Assembly (NCBI GenBank): GCA_000482145.1
Contig: AUXH01000332.1
Location: 1-21,133, forward strand
Length of the DNA: 21,133 nucleotides
Source of the DNA: Strigomonas culicis
Lineage: Eukaryota; Euglenozoa; Kinetoplastea; Trypanosomatida; Trypanosomatidae
Direction: 5' to 3'
The notes beneath the pieces are model-generated. The model was not told where the DNA came from, searched no databases, and was given only the letters and a program-made list of their open reading frames with translations. Both the position numbers and the translations under genes were made by a program. The first letter of the stretch is position 1. The number at the start of each line of letters is the position of its first letter. This document shows positions 6,058-14,900 of this stretch, piece by piece.

Positions 6058-8475
6058 ATGACATTTAACTATATAAACTCGGCAGCGGACACCAATGTGC
6101 CCAAGGAGTACCTGCGAGCGCCGGACCCGCAGCTCCTGCCGCCGCGCGTGGGGCACAACTGGAATGACCAGGCGTTTCGTGCCAGCCAGAAGAAGCCGCA
6201 GCAGCTGGAGGCAGAGTTTCGTGGCAAGCGGTACTTCACATCGGAGGGGAACTTCGAAAACCCGCCGCCGGGACAGCTCGGCCAAACCGCCGCCCAGCTG
6301 CTTGCCTCTCTGTCGGTCAAGAACCGGTCGCGTGTCGCGAAAAAAGAAGAGCCACCCTTCATGACACTGGAGGACAAGGTGTTGAATTTCAGTGCCTTTT
6401 TTTGCGAGAAGGCGCCCGAGGGCGGCACATCAGACATGTGGCAGCGCCGCGTAGTTATTTACCTTTATCCGGCGGACAACACGGTGCTCATACAAGAGCG
6501 TCATGTACCCAATAGCGGCCTTGACGGTGGCACGTTTCTCAAGCGGCAGAAGGTGCCCGCCGACGCGCGGCAGCGCGAGCTCTTCCCCGAGGATGAGTAC
6601 CTGACGGTGAACTTATTCAACGTGGGGGAGTGGGTGCGCATCAACGCAGTGGAGTTTTTCCTGTACGACTGTGACGCCTTCACACGCGAGTTTCTGACGA
6701 TGCTGGGGGTCGACGTGGGGCCGTCGGTGGAGCCCCCGGACGATGCCTTCTTTCTCTCGAAGCGAAACGCCACCTTCACGACGCGCGACGCGGAGGATGG
6801 GCCGGAGAACGCCGTAACGGAGGCCGAGCGCACCGCGCGCTTCGTGCAGGACAGCGGGAAGCTGCTGCGCTTCTACGCCCTCCTGGACGAGCGCGGCGGC
6901 GCGAAGGCGTGCGTGCGCAAGTTAGAGGTGCTCCTCTACGTGGAGGACGACACGATCGCCGTGGTGGAGCGGCAGAACTCGCCAGAGGCCATCCCCACGC
7001 TCTTTCTGTCGCGCACGTTTCTGCCCAAGTGCGGCTCCGTCGAGAAGCAAAACGAGCTCACGTTCCGCCATCGCATCAACGGGCAGCGCGAGCCGTACAT
7101 CGGGCCGGATGCGTTCTACAAGGACGTCGATCTCTCCGTGGGCATGCGGCTCAACGTGCTGGGTCGCTCCGTCCTTCTGTACGACTGCGACGACTTCACG
7201 CGCGAGTTCTACGTGGAGCGGTACGGCTTCGAGCAGCCACCGGCGACGGACGTGTCGGAGTACTTCGCGCCGACGGACAAGGAGAAGATGCTGACCGAGG
7301 CGCGCGAGACCTCCCGCGCACAGGCGCTGCTGCTGACGGGGAAGGGGCAGGGGAAGAACATGGCCTTCACGGCAAAGGACGTACTGCGCTTCCGCCTCCG
7401 GCTGTCGAACCCCTCGAACCACGAAAACGCGCGCCGGCGGTTTGTGCTGACCTACTACACGGGTGCGGATGAGGGCATGCTGTACGAGGTCGCGGTGCCA
7501 AACGTGAACTACCCCGCCGGGTGTCTGCTGAAGCGCCAGCCGCTCGCGAAGCCGTCGGCGCAGGGATCGCTGCGCACCACGCTGGGAGCCGCGACAAACA
7601 GCAACAACCAGCAGCTCATGAAGGAGGTGGACCGCTACCACGAGTCGGACATCGCCGTCGGCAAAGAGATGCAGATAGCGGGCCTGCTCCTGATTATAGT
7701 GGGCATGGATGCGCACACGGAGGCCTATTATCTCGGGAACCCCACCGCCCTGCCCTCCGAGGACGTCATCAAGCGGCTGCTGGCCGCCCTGCTAGACTTC
7801 TGCTACTCGCGCTACGGGACGGCGGTCAAGACGTTCCTGGCGATGGATGGCGACAAGGACGGCGTGGTTGGCGTCGACGAGTTCACGGCGGTGGTGAAGC
7901 AGTTCCAGATCACCGATGATGCACTAGTGGCCCACGTGCTGTTCGAGCACATCGCCTCCGCGCCCGATACGGCGTTCCTCACCACTGAGGACGTCATGAA
8001 GTGGATGGGCGACGAGAAGAGCGAGGGCCTGCGGCGACAGAAGGCGGAGGCCACCCTTGGCACCAACGGGGAGGAGCAACAGGAGCACATCAAGACCCGC
8101 GGGCTCCGCACCAACGCGCTGCTCCTGCTGCGCGAGCGGCTGGAGGCGCGCCGCATCCACAGCGTCGACATGTTCCGCATGGCGTCGACGATGCCGCGCG
8201 CGTACCGCGGGAAGCGCGCTACCATCCACTCGCTCACGAACGCAGCCAAGGATGCAGTCATCACGCCCGTCCAGCTCCGGCGCTGCCTCGACGAAATACT
8301 AGGTGGCTATCCGTCCGACGAACAGGTCTCGTACATCCTCGGCTTCTTCTTTCCGGATATGCCCGCAGATCAGCATCTCCGACAGCAAGACACCACGCTC
8401 GATTTCAGCGTGGATCTTCCTGTGTTCCAAGCGAAGTTCAACGAAATCATTAAATTGACAATGCTGCCGGAATAA
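6058..8475 (+). CDS. EFHC1/Rib72-like axonemal protein (three DM10 domains, EF-hand)
   Basis: The protein has 805 residues. The frame is open upstream to a TTG, but 6058 is the first ATG after the predicted acceptor. Three DM10 domains are visible at about 106-217, 268-385 and 442-560, each ending in a related block: FFLYDCDAFTREF, VLLYDCDDFTREF and, more divergent, LLLIIVGMDAHTEAYYLGN. A canonical EF-hand loop follows, DGDKDGVVGVDE at 597-608, with acidic ligands at positions 1, 3, 5 and 12; it is the only clear loop. This layout matches EFHC1/EFHC2 and Chlamydomonas Rib72, microtubule inner proteins that line the A-tubule of axonemal doublets. A flagellar location is therefore expected here. 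The third DM10 has an extra linker (about 495-540) rich in Ser, Asn and Gln. The gene looks complete. Which EFHC paralogue it matches cannot be said. Confidence 0.9.
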   Translation: MTFNYINSAADTNVPKEYLRAPDPQLLPPRVGHNWNDQAFRASQKKPQQLEAEFRGKRYFTSEGNFENPPPGQLGQTAAQLLASLSVKNRSRVAKKEEPPFMTLEDKVLNFSAFFCEKAPEGGTSDMWQRRVVIYLYPADNTVLIQERHVPNSGLDGGTFLKRQKVPADARQRELFPEDEYLTVNLFNVGEWVRINAVEFFLYDCDAFTREFLTMLGVDVGPSVEPPDDAFFLSKRNATFTTRDAEDGPENAVTEAERTARFVQDSGKLLRFYALLDERGGAKACVRKLEVLLYVEDDTIAVVERQNSPEAIPTLFLSRTFLPKCGSVEKQNELTFRHRINGQREPYIGPDAFYKDVDLSVGMRLNVLGRSVLLYDCDDFTREFYVERYGFEQPPATDVSEYFAPTDKEKMLTEARETSRAQALLLTGKGQGKNMAFTAKDVLRFRLRLSNPSNHENARRRFVLTYYTGADEGMLYEVAVPNVNYPAGCLLKRQPLAKPSAQGSLRTTLGAATNSNNQQLMKEVDRYHESDIAVGKEMQIAGLLLIIVGMDAHTEAYYLGNPTALPSEDVIKRLLAALLDFCYSRYGTAVKTFLAMDGDKDGVVGVDEFTAVVKQFQITDDALVAHVLFEHIASAPDTAFLTTEDVMKWMGDEKSEGLRRQKAEATLGTNGEEQQEHIKTRGLRTNALLLLRERLEARRIHSVDMFRMASTMPRAYRGKRATIHSLTNAAKDAVITPVQLRRCLDEILGGYPSDEQVSYILGFFFPDMPADQHLRQQDTTLDFSVDLPVFQAKFNEIIKLTMLPE

Positions 8476-8844
8476 GACGGGAAGGTACGGCGCACTTGGT
8501 CTTGTACGTTTTTCTTCTTCTTTCTTTCCGTTTTTGATATTTATGTAGTTGTACCTATTTTTTTTTTTGATTCTTCTTCTTTTCTTTCTAGATATCTGAA
8601 AAGTGGAAAGATGTAAATACTCGTTTAGATCTTCAAAGACAACAAACACATCAACAGTGCATTTTTGGTTGTACATATCAGTGGTGTTATTCGTTGCTTG
8701 CGCTTACTTTTCCCATAAATGCCTTTTATTTCATTTATGCTACTGTTTACTCGTTTTAACATCCTCCCCTTCTTCCACCCTCTCCTTTCTTTTCTTCTCT
8801 TCCGAAGGTTTGCCTAGCACTTTCTTGTGGGGTATTACTAGAAT

Positions 8845-8892
<48 letters not shown>
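8845..8892. repeat. Compound microsatellite (AC)13(AT)11
   Basis: A perfect AC run (8845-8870) passes directly into a perfect AT run (8871-8892). Alternating purine-pyrimidine DNA of this kind can adopt Z-form or cruciform structures and is length-variable. Confidence 0.95.
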
Positions 8893-8970
8893 CGATTGAA
8901 TCATTGCGCTATCATTTTTTTTTACACTCAAACCATCTTCTTCACTTTTGCTATTTGTTTTTTTTGAGGA

Positions 8971-9035
8971 GTCCCTCATTTCTCCCTTTCTCTTTCGTGT
9001 TTGTTCTCGCGTCACATCGTGTTCGGTTGCTCTAG
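8971..9035 (+). promoter_or_regulatory. Predicted spliced-leader acceptor for the SCAMP gene
   Basis: A pyrimidine-rich tract (about 8972-9010) is followed by TTGCTCTAG, with AG at 9034-9035, the first AG after the tract. The leader to ATG 9045 would be nine bases. Confidence 0.55.
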
Positions 9036-9044
9036 CGCGCCACC

Positions 9045-10274
9045 ATGTTTCAACGCAACGGGGACGCAAACGGGATGAGTGAAATGTACAATTTCGGCAA
9101 CGTCGATCCGTCCTCAACGAATCGCCCGTCTGCCACGAACGACGCTGGCGGCAGCGTCCCCACCTATAACTTCGGTGGCGATAGCTCCGTGAACCGGGCC
9201 GCGAGTAGCTTCACCGCCAGCGGCGGCGCGGGGCTGCAGGATGTGCACGTCAGTGTACAGGAGGACGGCTATAGTCCTCGGGATACCGCTGAGGAGGCCA
9301 TGTCTCCATCCGCGTTCGGCACGACAGGCTTCGCGGAGGGGAGCAACACGGCCACGGCGTCACCGGCGGCGGGCAGCGGCCCCTCCAAGCAACAGAAGGA
9401 GGATAGTAAGAGCCACGCGATGAAGTCGATTATTGGCGTCGACAAGAAGAGCAAGCGGGGTAAGACGGACGAGGAGAAGCGACAGATCGACTTGGAGGAG
9501 CGCTGGAAGAATGCACTGGCGGAAGAAGAGCGCCTGAACAAGATGGAGGCGCGGGTGGAGCAGACTGCAGCGGCGGCGGCGGCCGCGCCCACGGTCGCGG
9601 ACAACTTCCCTCCCCGTTTTCTGTGTATTCGCCCCTTTATGTATCACAGCTTTTCTGCGGTGCTGCCGGAAAGGCGCAAGTTCATTATGATCGCCTTCTG
9701 GACCTGGTTCGTAAGTGCCATCCTGCACTTTCTCAACTTGGCTGTCATAATCTGCGTGGTGAGCATTAAGAATCGTACAGACACGAACTGGATTTACTTA
9801 GGGTTTAACAAGCCCTTGAATGTCGTCCTTGCCGTTGTGTACATTTCGTTTGGGTTCATTGAATTCGCTACGTGGTACTGGCGGCTCTACCGCTCCAACG
9901 CGACGCGACACGGCTCGACACACCTCGTCTCTCTCTTCTTCCTTCTCGTAACGCTGGGCTGGAACACCTTTGTGCTGGTCGGCTGCTTGAACAGCGGCCT
10001 GTGCGGTGTGCAGCTGGCGCTCTACGTAAAGCGAATGAAGCCAGCCGGTCTACTTCCGCCCGTCCTCATCGTCTTGTGTCTCTTTGCGGCGGTGACCATC
10101 CTCACGCTGTATGTGATTATCCAGGATTTCATCTACTATCGAAAAGACTTAGCCTACCAGCGGGAGCTCCGAAAGCACCTGGCAACGCCGCAGGGTCAGC
10201 AGCAAATCCAGGTGTCGATCAACAACGCGTCTGTACCAGTCGCCCTTAATGTGACGCCCACCTTCACTCGTTAG
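9045..10274 (+). CDS. Secretory carrier membrane protein (SCAMP family)
   Basis: The protein has 409 residues. The cytosolic N-terminal part (1-185) is Ser/Gly/Ala-rich. It carries two YNFG motifs (Y15 and Y41), then a charged helix likely to form a coiled coil (about 140-174) and a short Ala run. The membrane part starts with the SCAMP-type block NFPPRFLCIRPFMYHSF (187-203) and has four hydrophobic segments at about 213-240, 256-277, 292-314 and 337-360, followed by a cytosolic tail. SCAMPs are four-helix proteins of recycling and secretory vesicles that act in membrane traffic. The pre-membrane PP...C...P block, the four spans and the amphipathic linker between spans 2 and 3 (WYWRLYRS) support the family. 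Animal SCAMPs carry NPF repeats that bind EH domains; none are seen here, and the YNFG motifs may replace them. No break or truncation is visible. Confidence 0.85.
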   Translation: MFQRNGDANGMSEMYNFGNVDPSSTNRPSATNDAGGSVPTYNFGGDSSVNRAASSFTASGGAGLQDVHVSVQEDGYSPRDTAEEAMSPSAFGTTGFAEGSNTATASPAAGSGPSKQQKEDSKSHAMKSIIGVDKKSKRGKTDEEKRQIDLEERWKNALAEEERLNKMEARVEQTAAAAAAAPTVADNFPPRFLCIRPFMYHSFSAVLPERRKFIMIAFWTWFVSAILHFLNLAVIICVVSIKNRTDTNWIYLGFNKPLNVVLAVVYISFGFIEFATWYWRLYRSNATRHGSTHLVSLFFLLVTLGWNTFVLVGCLNSGLCGVQLALYVKRMKPAGLLPPVLIVLCLFAAVTILTLYVIIQDFIYYRKDLAYQRELRKHLATPQGQQQIQVSINNASVPVALNVTPTFTR

Positions 10275-10795
10275 TTAGGACACGTCAATAGACTGAAAAA
10301 AAGTAAACGCAACCGTTGCACTTTGTTTTTTTCCCTTTTAGATAACTTTTCCAAGAAATTGCCATACCAGTGTTAACGGAGGCGGTTTGCTCTGCCTCTT
10401 TTTTTTTTTTTTTGCCCTCTTCTTCTTTTTTGCTTGTATTTGATAGAATTTTTTGCATGCATCTCAACACTAAAAAAAAAAATAGAACAAATAATCTGAA
10501 TGTCAATCATATGAATAGCCCTAATGATAAAAATGAGACAAAACGATGACATTATGGTAACATCCTTGAGAAGGAAAAACAATTCGAATAAGAATGTGAT
10601 AATGTGGTAGTACGGTCATCTTGCAGCGTTCTTTTAAAAAACACCCTTGAACAAAAGGCTTTATCCACTACCACCTTCACAAAAATGAAACCACATCGGT
10701 TTCTTCTTTTTCAAAAGACATGTAGATCATAGGAAGTGACGTCTTATTTGTGTTTCTTTTTTCCTTCTTTCTTTCTCACTCGCTCTCTCTCCCGT

Positions 10796-10829
10796 ACACA
10801 CACGCATATATATATATATATATATATAT
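10796..10829. repeat. AC run followed by (AT)12 microsatellite
   Basis: A short AC run (10796-10803), a GC interruption, then a perfect AT run (10806-10829). This is the same AC-then-AT order as at 8845-8892. Confidence 0.9.
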
Positions 10830-10900
10830 CCCATAAAGGAAAACCTATAAGGAGTTTATATTTGCACTATTTGCGTCGAGCTCCTAGACAACCTGTAGCT

Positions 10901-11001
10901 TCTCCTTTTTTTCTTTTTTTCTTTTCATTAATACCGTTTTTTTTCTTCTTCTTTTCTTTTCTCCTCGACTCGAATCGAACTGCATACCAATACTTACCTA
11001 G
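10901..11001 (+). promoter_or_regulatory. Predicted spliced-leader acceptor for the PRPP synthetase gene
   Basis: A strong T/C tract (10901-10970) is followed by ACTTACCTAG, with AG at 11000-11001. No ATG lies between this and 11084; further AGs occur within the leader. Confidence 0.5.
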
Positions 11002-11083
11002 CGAACGAATTTAATCAAACAGTGCATTCCAGTGTATACCTAGTAGAGCCACGCCACTCGGCAATACCCCTTTCCCTTCCCCC

Positions 11084-12199
11084 ATGGCATCCTCTTCGTC
11101 GCTGCAGCATGCACTGAAGAGCATCGAAAAGGCGTACTACTACGAGCCTGGCAAGATGGCCGAGGTGCACGCGGAGGAGGGCACCGTGAAGGTAGGCCAG
11201 CAGAGCCTCTGCGGGAAGCCCATCTGCCTCGTCAGCGGCAACGGCAACCGCCCCCTCGCGGAGGCGGTGGCGCTGCTGCTCGGCATCCGCACGCACCAGA
11301 CGGATGTCACCCAGTACGCGAGCGGGGAGGTCAACGTGCGCATCAACGAACCGGTGCTGGGCGCGAGTGTGTACATTATCCAGAGCACGACGGGCAACCG
11401 CGTCGTGGACGTCAACACGGCGCTCATGGAGCTGCTCATTCTGATCCGCAAGATGCGGCTGAGCAACGCGAAGCAGGTGACCGTGATCGTGCCCTTCTTC
11501 GCCTACGCGCGGCAAGATCGCCGGACAGAGCTGCGCGGGCCCATCTCGGCCTCCGCCGTTGCGCGCATGATCGTGCAGATGGGCGTCGACCGCGTGACGA
11601 CGCTCGACCTCCACTCCAAGCAGATCCAGGGGTTCTTCGACAACGTGCCGCTCGACAACCTCTCCATGTCGCACGAGTTCGCCCGCTACATACGCGACCA
11701 GCCGTGGTTCCACCCCGAGGAGGCGGTCGTTGTGTCACCGGATGCCGGCGGCGTCGAGCGCGCCCGCACGCTCGCCGACATCCTCGGCGTGGGCGGCATC
11801 GTCACCATCGTGAAGCGCCGCATCGCCGCAGGAAAGGTGGAGACGATGCAGACAGTCGGCGAGGTGCGCGGCCTCAGCTGCATCATCGTAGACGATATGA
11901 TCGACACCGGCGGCACGCTCGTGAAGGCGTGCGAGCTGCTGAAGGAGCTCGGCGCCGCGCGCGTCTTCGCGTGCTGCACCCATGGCATTCTGACGGACCC
12001 GTGCACGGACCGCATCAACGGCTGCGACGCGCTGGAGGAGCTGGTGGTGTCCGACTCCATCCCGCAGGCCTTCCACCAGAAGAACATCCCGAAATTGAAG
12101 GTGCTCACCATTGCGCCCCTCATCGCGGCGGTGATCGACAAGTACATGCACGAGCAGAGCGTCAGCCTGCTGTTTTCGGGGGCGTTGAAGAGCAAGTAG
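11084..12199 (+). CDS. PRPS: Ribose-phosphate pyrophosphokinase (PRPP synthetase)
   Basis: The protein has 371 residues. It makes 5-phosphoribosyl 1-diphosphate from ribose 5-phosphate and ATP, the precursor for purine salvage and pyrimidine nucleotides; trypanosomatids depend on purine salvage. Visible motifs: ASGEVNVRI (79-87); the ATP-site block YARQDRR (141-147); DLHSKQIQGFF (175-185) with the conserved His; SPDAGGVERAR (218-228); the flexible loop KRR (244-246); and the PRPP loop VDDMIDTGGTL (269-279). An N-terminal extension of about 40 residues precedes the first core strand, so it is longer than bacterial enzymes. Relative to the common pattern there is one extra residue after QIQGFFD, and Glu replaces a usual hydrophobic residue in GGVERAR. 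The C-terminus (SGALKSK) is not a classical peroxisomal tripeptide, so cytosolic location is the simplest reading. Kinetoplastids carry several paralogues; which one this is cannot be told. Confidence 0.95.
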   Translation: MASSSSLQHALKSIEKAYYYEPGKMAEVHAEEGTVKVGQQSLCGKPICLVSGNGNRPLAEAVALLLGIRTHQTDVTQYASGEVNVRINEPVLGASVYIIQSTTGNRVVDVNTALMELLILIRKMRLSNAKQVTVIVPFFAYARQDRRTELRGPISASAVARMIVQMGVDRVTTLDLHSKQIQGFFDNVPLDNLSMSHEFARYIRDQPWFHPEEAVVVSPDAGGVERARTLADILGVGGIVTIVKRRIAAGKVETMQTVGEVRGLSCIIVDDMIDTGGTLVKACELLKELGAARVFACCTHGILTDPCTDRINGCDALEELVVSDSIPQAFHQKNIPKLKVLTIAPLIAAVIDKYMHEQSVSLLFSGALKSK

Positions 12200-12722
12200 G
12201 TCAGTAGTTCAAAAAGCAACCAATCAAACAAACAAGTAATAATAAAAAAAAGTACTTTCTTCTTCTTATCATTTAAAACGTCTTAACGAATGTAGTCGCT
12301 CTAACTTAATTTGTTCAGCAAAATGGTGATTATCACGGCTTGAAATGAAACACAAGCTACTACTACTACAAAAAAAAAAAAAAACAATTCAATAGTTACA
12401 AAAAAAAAACTGCTATTCTTCGGTGGAATCGTTTTTCTCTCTTTTCGAGTGATGTGATATACTACGTGACACTGTTTCGACAATTCGTGTTTTTCCCTCT
12501 TTTTCTCTTCACACATGAAGAAGAATAGGTTTGGACTATTTGTTAAACCACCTCTTTTTTTTTTGCCATTTAGAACTGTGGCGGATATTCACGCAACAGG
12601 TTTTCTATAGATTTTTTTGACGCGCTCAAGAGAAAAGAACATACATCTATACATAGAGAGATAGAGAGTGAACACGCAACGTTTTTTTTTTTTTTTAACA
12701 TATATTGTAGACTGCTAGCCCC
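12200..12722. other. Intergenic spacer with poly-A and poly-T runs
   Basis: A 523-base AT-rich spacer with A runs near 12370-12384 and 12400-12408, a small ATAGAGAG repeat near 12653-12668 and a final long T run. No gene or RNA is recognised. Confidence 0.6.
12681..12710 (+). promoter_or_regulatory. Predicted spliced-leader acceptor for the 12723 gene
   Basis: An uninterrupted run of about 15 T (from 12682) precedes ACATATATTGTAG, with AG at 12709-12710, giving a 12-base leader to ATG 12723. Confidence 0.55.
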
Positions 12723-14900
12723 ATGAGCATTCTCTTGCTAAAGGAGCTGGATGCGAAGAACCCGAAGGATGAAACCCTCCTTCATCTCTTCCATCGCTGT
12801 CGAGAGCACGTCCAGCAGGTCAGCGCCTCTCCACACATGCCGACGCACGTCGCGGTGACGACGCAAAACGGCTTTGTACAGTTGATTGACACCTCCACCG
12901 GCAGTTTCCGCCTCTTCCTTACCCACCTCCAGTCGCTCGTCCCTTTAGACACCTCGCTGCGGTGCTTCTCGATCGTGCCCTGTATGTTTGCCGCGACGCA
13001 GCAGCACTATCTGCTGTACTCGCTCTCCTACTCGAACGAGCTGCTGCTCGCGAATGTCGAAACGGGCGGCGTGGAGGTGCTGGCCACCTTCACGACGCGG
13101 CCGAGCACGGTGACCTGCGACGGCGACTACATCGCCTGCGGGGAGGGCTGCGGGCAGGTCAGCGTCTGGCGCGCGAGCACCGCCACGGGCGAGCCCCGCG
13201 CGCTGTGGCGGCTGGCTGTGCTGGAGGACACCATCACGCAGCTGCTGGTGCAGGACGCCTTCGTGATCTGCTGCGCGGCCGATTTCTCCTGCTGCGTCGT
13301 GGCGGTCGAGAGCGGCGCCGCCGTCGCGCGACTCGTGCACGAGCCGGACGAGGTCGCCGCGGTGCTGCCGCTCGACGCGCGCGCGCTCTGCCTCTGCCTC
13401 CCCTCGCGCCTCTGCGTCTACGCCCGCGAGGGGACGGCGGGCGGCCCGGCGTGGGCCTACACGGGCGGCCTCGCGCTGGACACGGTGCTCGCCTGCGCGA
13501 CCTGCCGCGGGCCCCACCTGGCCGCCGGCACCGCCTCCGGCGTCGTGCTGCTGCTCGCGTGGAGCGCCGCGACGGGGGAGGTGGAGGAGCGCGTGCGCTT
13601 CGACGTCGGCTACGCCGTCGTCGCGCTGCAGCTGTACAGCGATGACACGCTGCTCGTCGTCACGAGCGCCGGCGACGTGTGGCGGTGGCCCCTGGCGGAG
13701 CTGCTCGCCGCCGCGGAGGAGCGGGCCGTGGGCGAGGCCGGGCCGGAGGAGCGGCCGGCGCTGGGGGCGCCGCCGCAGCCGACGCTCCCCACGCTGCCGA
13801 ACTCCTACATCGACGACAGCGACCAGCGCGCGGACGGGTCTGGTCACAGCGACGCGTCCACCGCGGAGGCGCCCAGCAGTGAGGGGGAGGGGGAGGCCGT
13901 CGCAACGGCGACGGAGGAAGATGAACCGGCTGCGGGGAGCGGCGGCGCCACCGACCACGACATGGTCCCCACCGTGCCTGCCATCGTGGACGAGTGCGAC
14001 CCCGCGGAGGGCGCGGAGGCGCTGTACGTGCCAGACGACGGGGGGGAGGAGAAGGCCGCGGCGCAGGACGAGCCTCGTGGCGCGCGGGCGGCTGACGGTA
14101 GCGGTGGCAGCGGCGGGTCCACTCCCCCACCCATGCACGCGAGCCCGAGCACCTCCGACCGCGCGAGCGCCGCGGCGGACGGCAGCGAGGCGGAGCCCGA
14201 CATCGTCGAGGTGGTCGAGAGCGCGGCGGCGCCGGGTCCGCGCGAGGCCGCCGCGCTGCAGGCACTCGCGCGCGAGCTGGGCCCCGCGCCGCCGCTCGCC
14301 GGGCTGCGCCGCGGGCCGCGGATGGACCCGCGGGAGGTCGTCGCCGTGCTGGGCGAGAGCGCGGCGAACGACCGGCTGCCGGCTCTCCCCGCCCCCGCGG
14401 AGCCGCAGAGCACGCAGCTGCTGCTAGAGCAGCGCACCGCGCTGCAGGACGCCGTCTTCGACTACGACGCCTACAGGGCCGCGCACCCGCTGGAGGTGGA
14501 GGCGCTGCCGTACGAGCACCCGGTGCGGCTGCCGGTGCACCGCCTGCGGGACCGCGTGTACGAGGGGGTGCCCGCGCTGTGCGACAGCGACGTGAAGCGC
14601 ATCGCCGGCGGCGAGGCACTGGCGCTGCAGGAGGGCGTGGCAGCCGGCGTGCCGCCCTCCAAGCTGGACGATCTTGCCGACACGACCTATCCCAAGTTTG
14701 TGCGACAGAAGGACCCGGCGCTGGAGGAGGAGCGGCAGCGCGGCGGCCCCGATATTTTCCTCCACGCCTGCGACGACCTGATATACACGGTGCCGGATCC
14801 TTCCGCGACCGTGCTGTTTAGTGAGTATCAGCTGAAGCCTTCTAGCACGCACGCGGTGCTGCTGCCAATGCCTCTTCCCCCAACGCCCTCTGTATTCTGA
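12723..14900 (+). CDS. Unrecognised protein with N-terminal beta-propeller-like region and long disordered insert
   Basis: The protein has 725 residues; 12723 is the first ATG after the splice acceptor. I do not recognise the family. Residues about 25-335 are a chain of short hydrophobic strands with repeated blade-like patterns, for example HVAVTTQNGFVQLIDTSTG, YIACGEGCGQVSVWRAS and LLVVTSAGDVWRWPL, which suggests a WD40-like propeller. Residues about 336-560 are Ala/Gly/Glu/Ser/Pro-rich, strongly acidic in places and probably disordered. A more ordered C-terminal part (about 565-725) contains VFDYDAYRAAHP, YEHPVRLPVHRLRDRVYEG and TTYPKFVRQKDP. No catalytic motif, signal peptide or membrane span is seen, so a scaffold role is the most that can be inferred. 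Coding GC is very high (47 of 60 bases G/C in 13321-13380), which also creates long spurious antisense frames. Confidence 0.8.
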   Translation: MSILLLKELDAKNPKDETLLHLFHRCREHVQQVSASPHMPTHVAVTTQNGFVQLIDTSTGSFRLFLTHLQSLVPLDTSLRCFSIVPCMFAATQQHYLLYSLSYSNELLLANVETGGVEVLATFTTRPSTVTCDGDYIACGEGCGQVSVWRASTATGEPRALWRLAVLEDTITQLLVQDAFVICCAADFSCCVVAVESGAAVARLVHEPDEVAAVLPLDARALCLCLPSRLCVYAREGTAGGPAWAYTGGLALDTVLACATCRGPHLAAGTASGVVLLLAWSAATGEVEERVRFDVGYAVVALQLYSDDTLLVVTSAGDVWRWPLAELLAAAEERAVGEAGPEERPALGAPPQPTLPTLPNSYIDDSDQRADGSGHSDASTAEAPSSEGEGEAVATATEEDEPAAGSGGATDHDMVPTVPAIVDECDPAEGAEALYVPDDGGEEKAAAQDEPRGARAADGSGGSGGSTPPPMHASPSTSDRASAAADGSEAEPDIVEVVESAAAPGPREAAALQALARELGPAPPLAGLRRGPRMDPREVVAVLGESAANDRLPALPAPAEPQSTQLLLEQRTALQDAVFDYDAYRAAHPLEVEALPYEHPVRLPVHRLRDRVYEGVPALCDSDVKRIAGGEALALQEGVAAGVPPSKLDDLADTTYPKFVRQKDPALEEERQRGGPDIFLHACDDLIYTVPDPSATVLFSEYQLKPSSTHAVLLPMPLPPTPSVF

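Larger units (their letters stand above)
8476..9044. other. Intergenic spacer containing an AC/AT microsatellite
   Basis: A T-rich spacer with pyrimidine tracts and one compound microsatellite. No gene or RNA is recognised. Confidence 0.6.
10275..11083. other. Longest intergenic spacer (809 bases)
   Basis: It holds homopolymer T and A runs, an AT microsatellite and a long pyrimidine tract before the next gene. Short open frames here are low-complexity and lack a plausible start context. I could not recognise a tRNA, snoRNA box pair or conserved RNA by eye. The region about 10480-10740 is less repetitive and unexplained. Confidence 0.55.

Noticed and set aside
5810..6061. Short frame in the spacer before the EFHC-like gene
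   Set aside because: It is Ser/Phe/Val low-complexity sequence translated from TG repeats and pyrimidine tracts.
6909..7472. Plus-strand overlapping frame inside the EFHC-like gene
   Set aside because: It is an Arg/Ala-rich shadow with a non-ATG start; the DM10 frame covers the region without a break.
12200..12722. Possible transposon remnant suggested by A runs
   Set aside because: No reverse-transcriptase or other element coding sequence, target duplication or terminal repeat is seen; A and T runs are common in all spacers here.
12945..14138. Long antisense open frame (397 codons) within the propeller-like gene
   Set aside because: It is Arg/Ala/Gly/His-rich nonsense typical of GC-rich antisense frames, with no recognisable domain.
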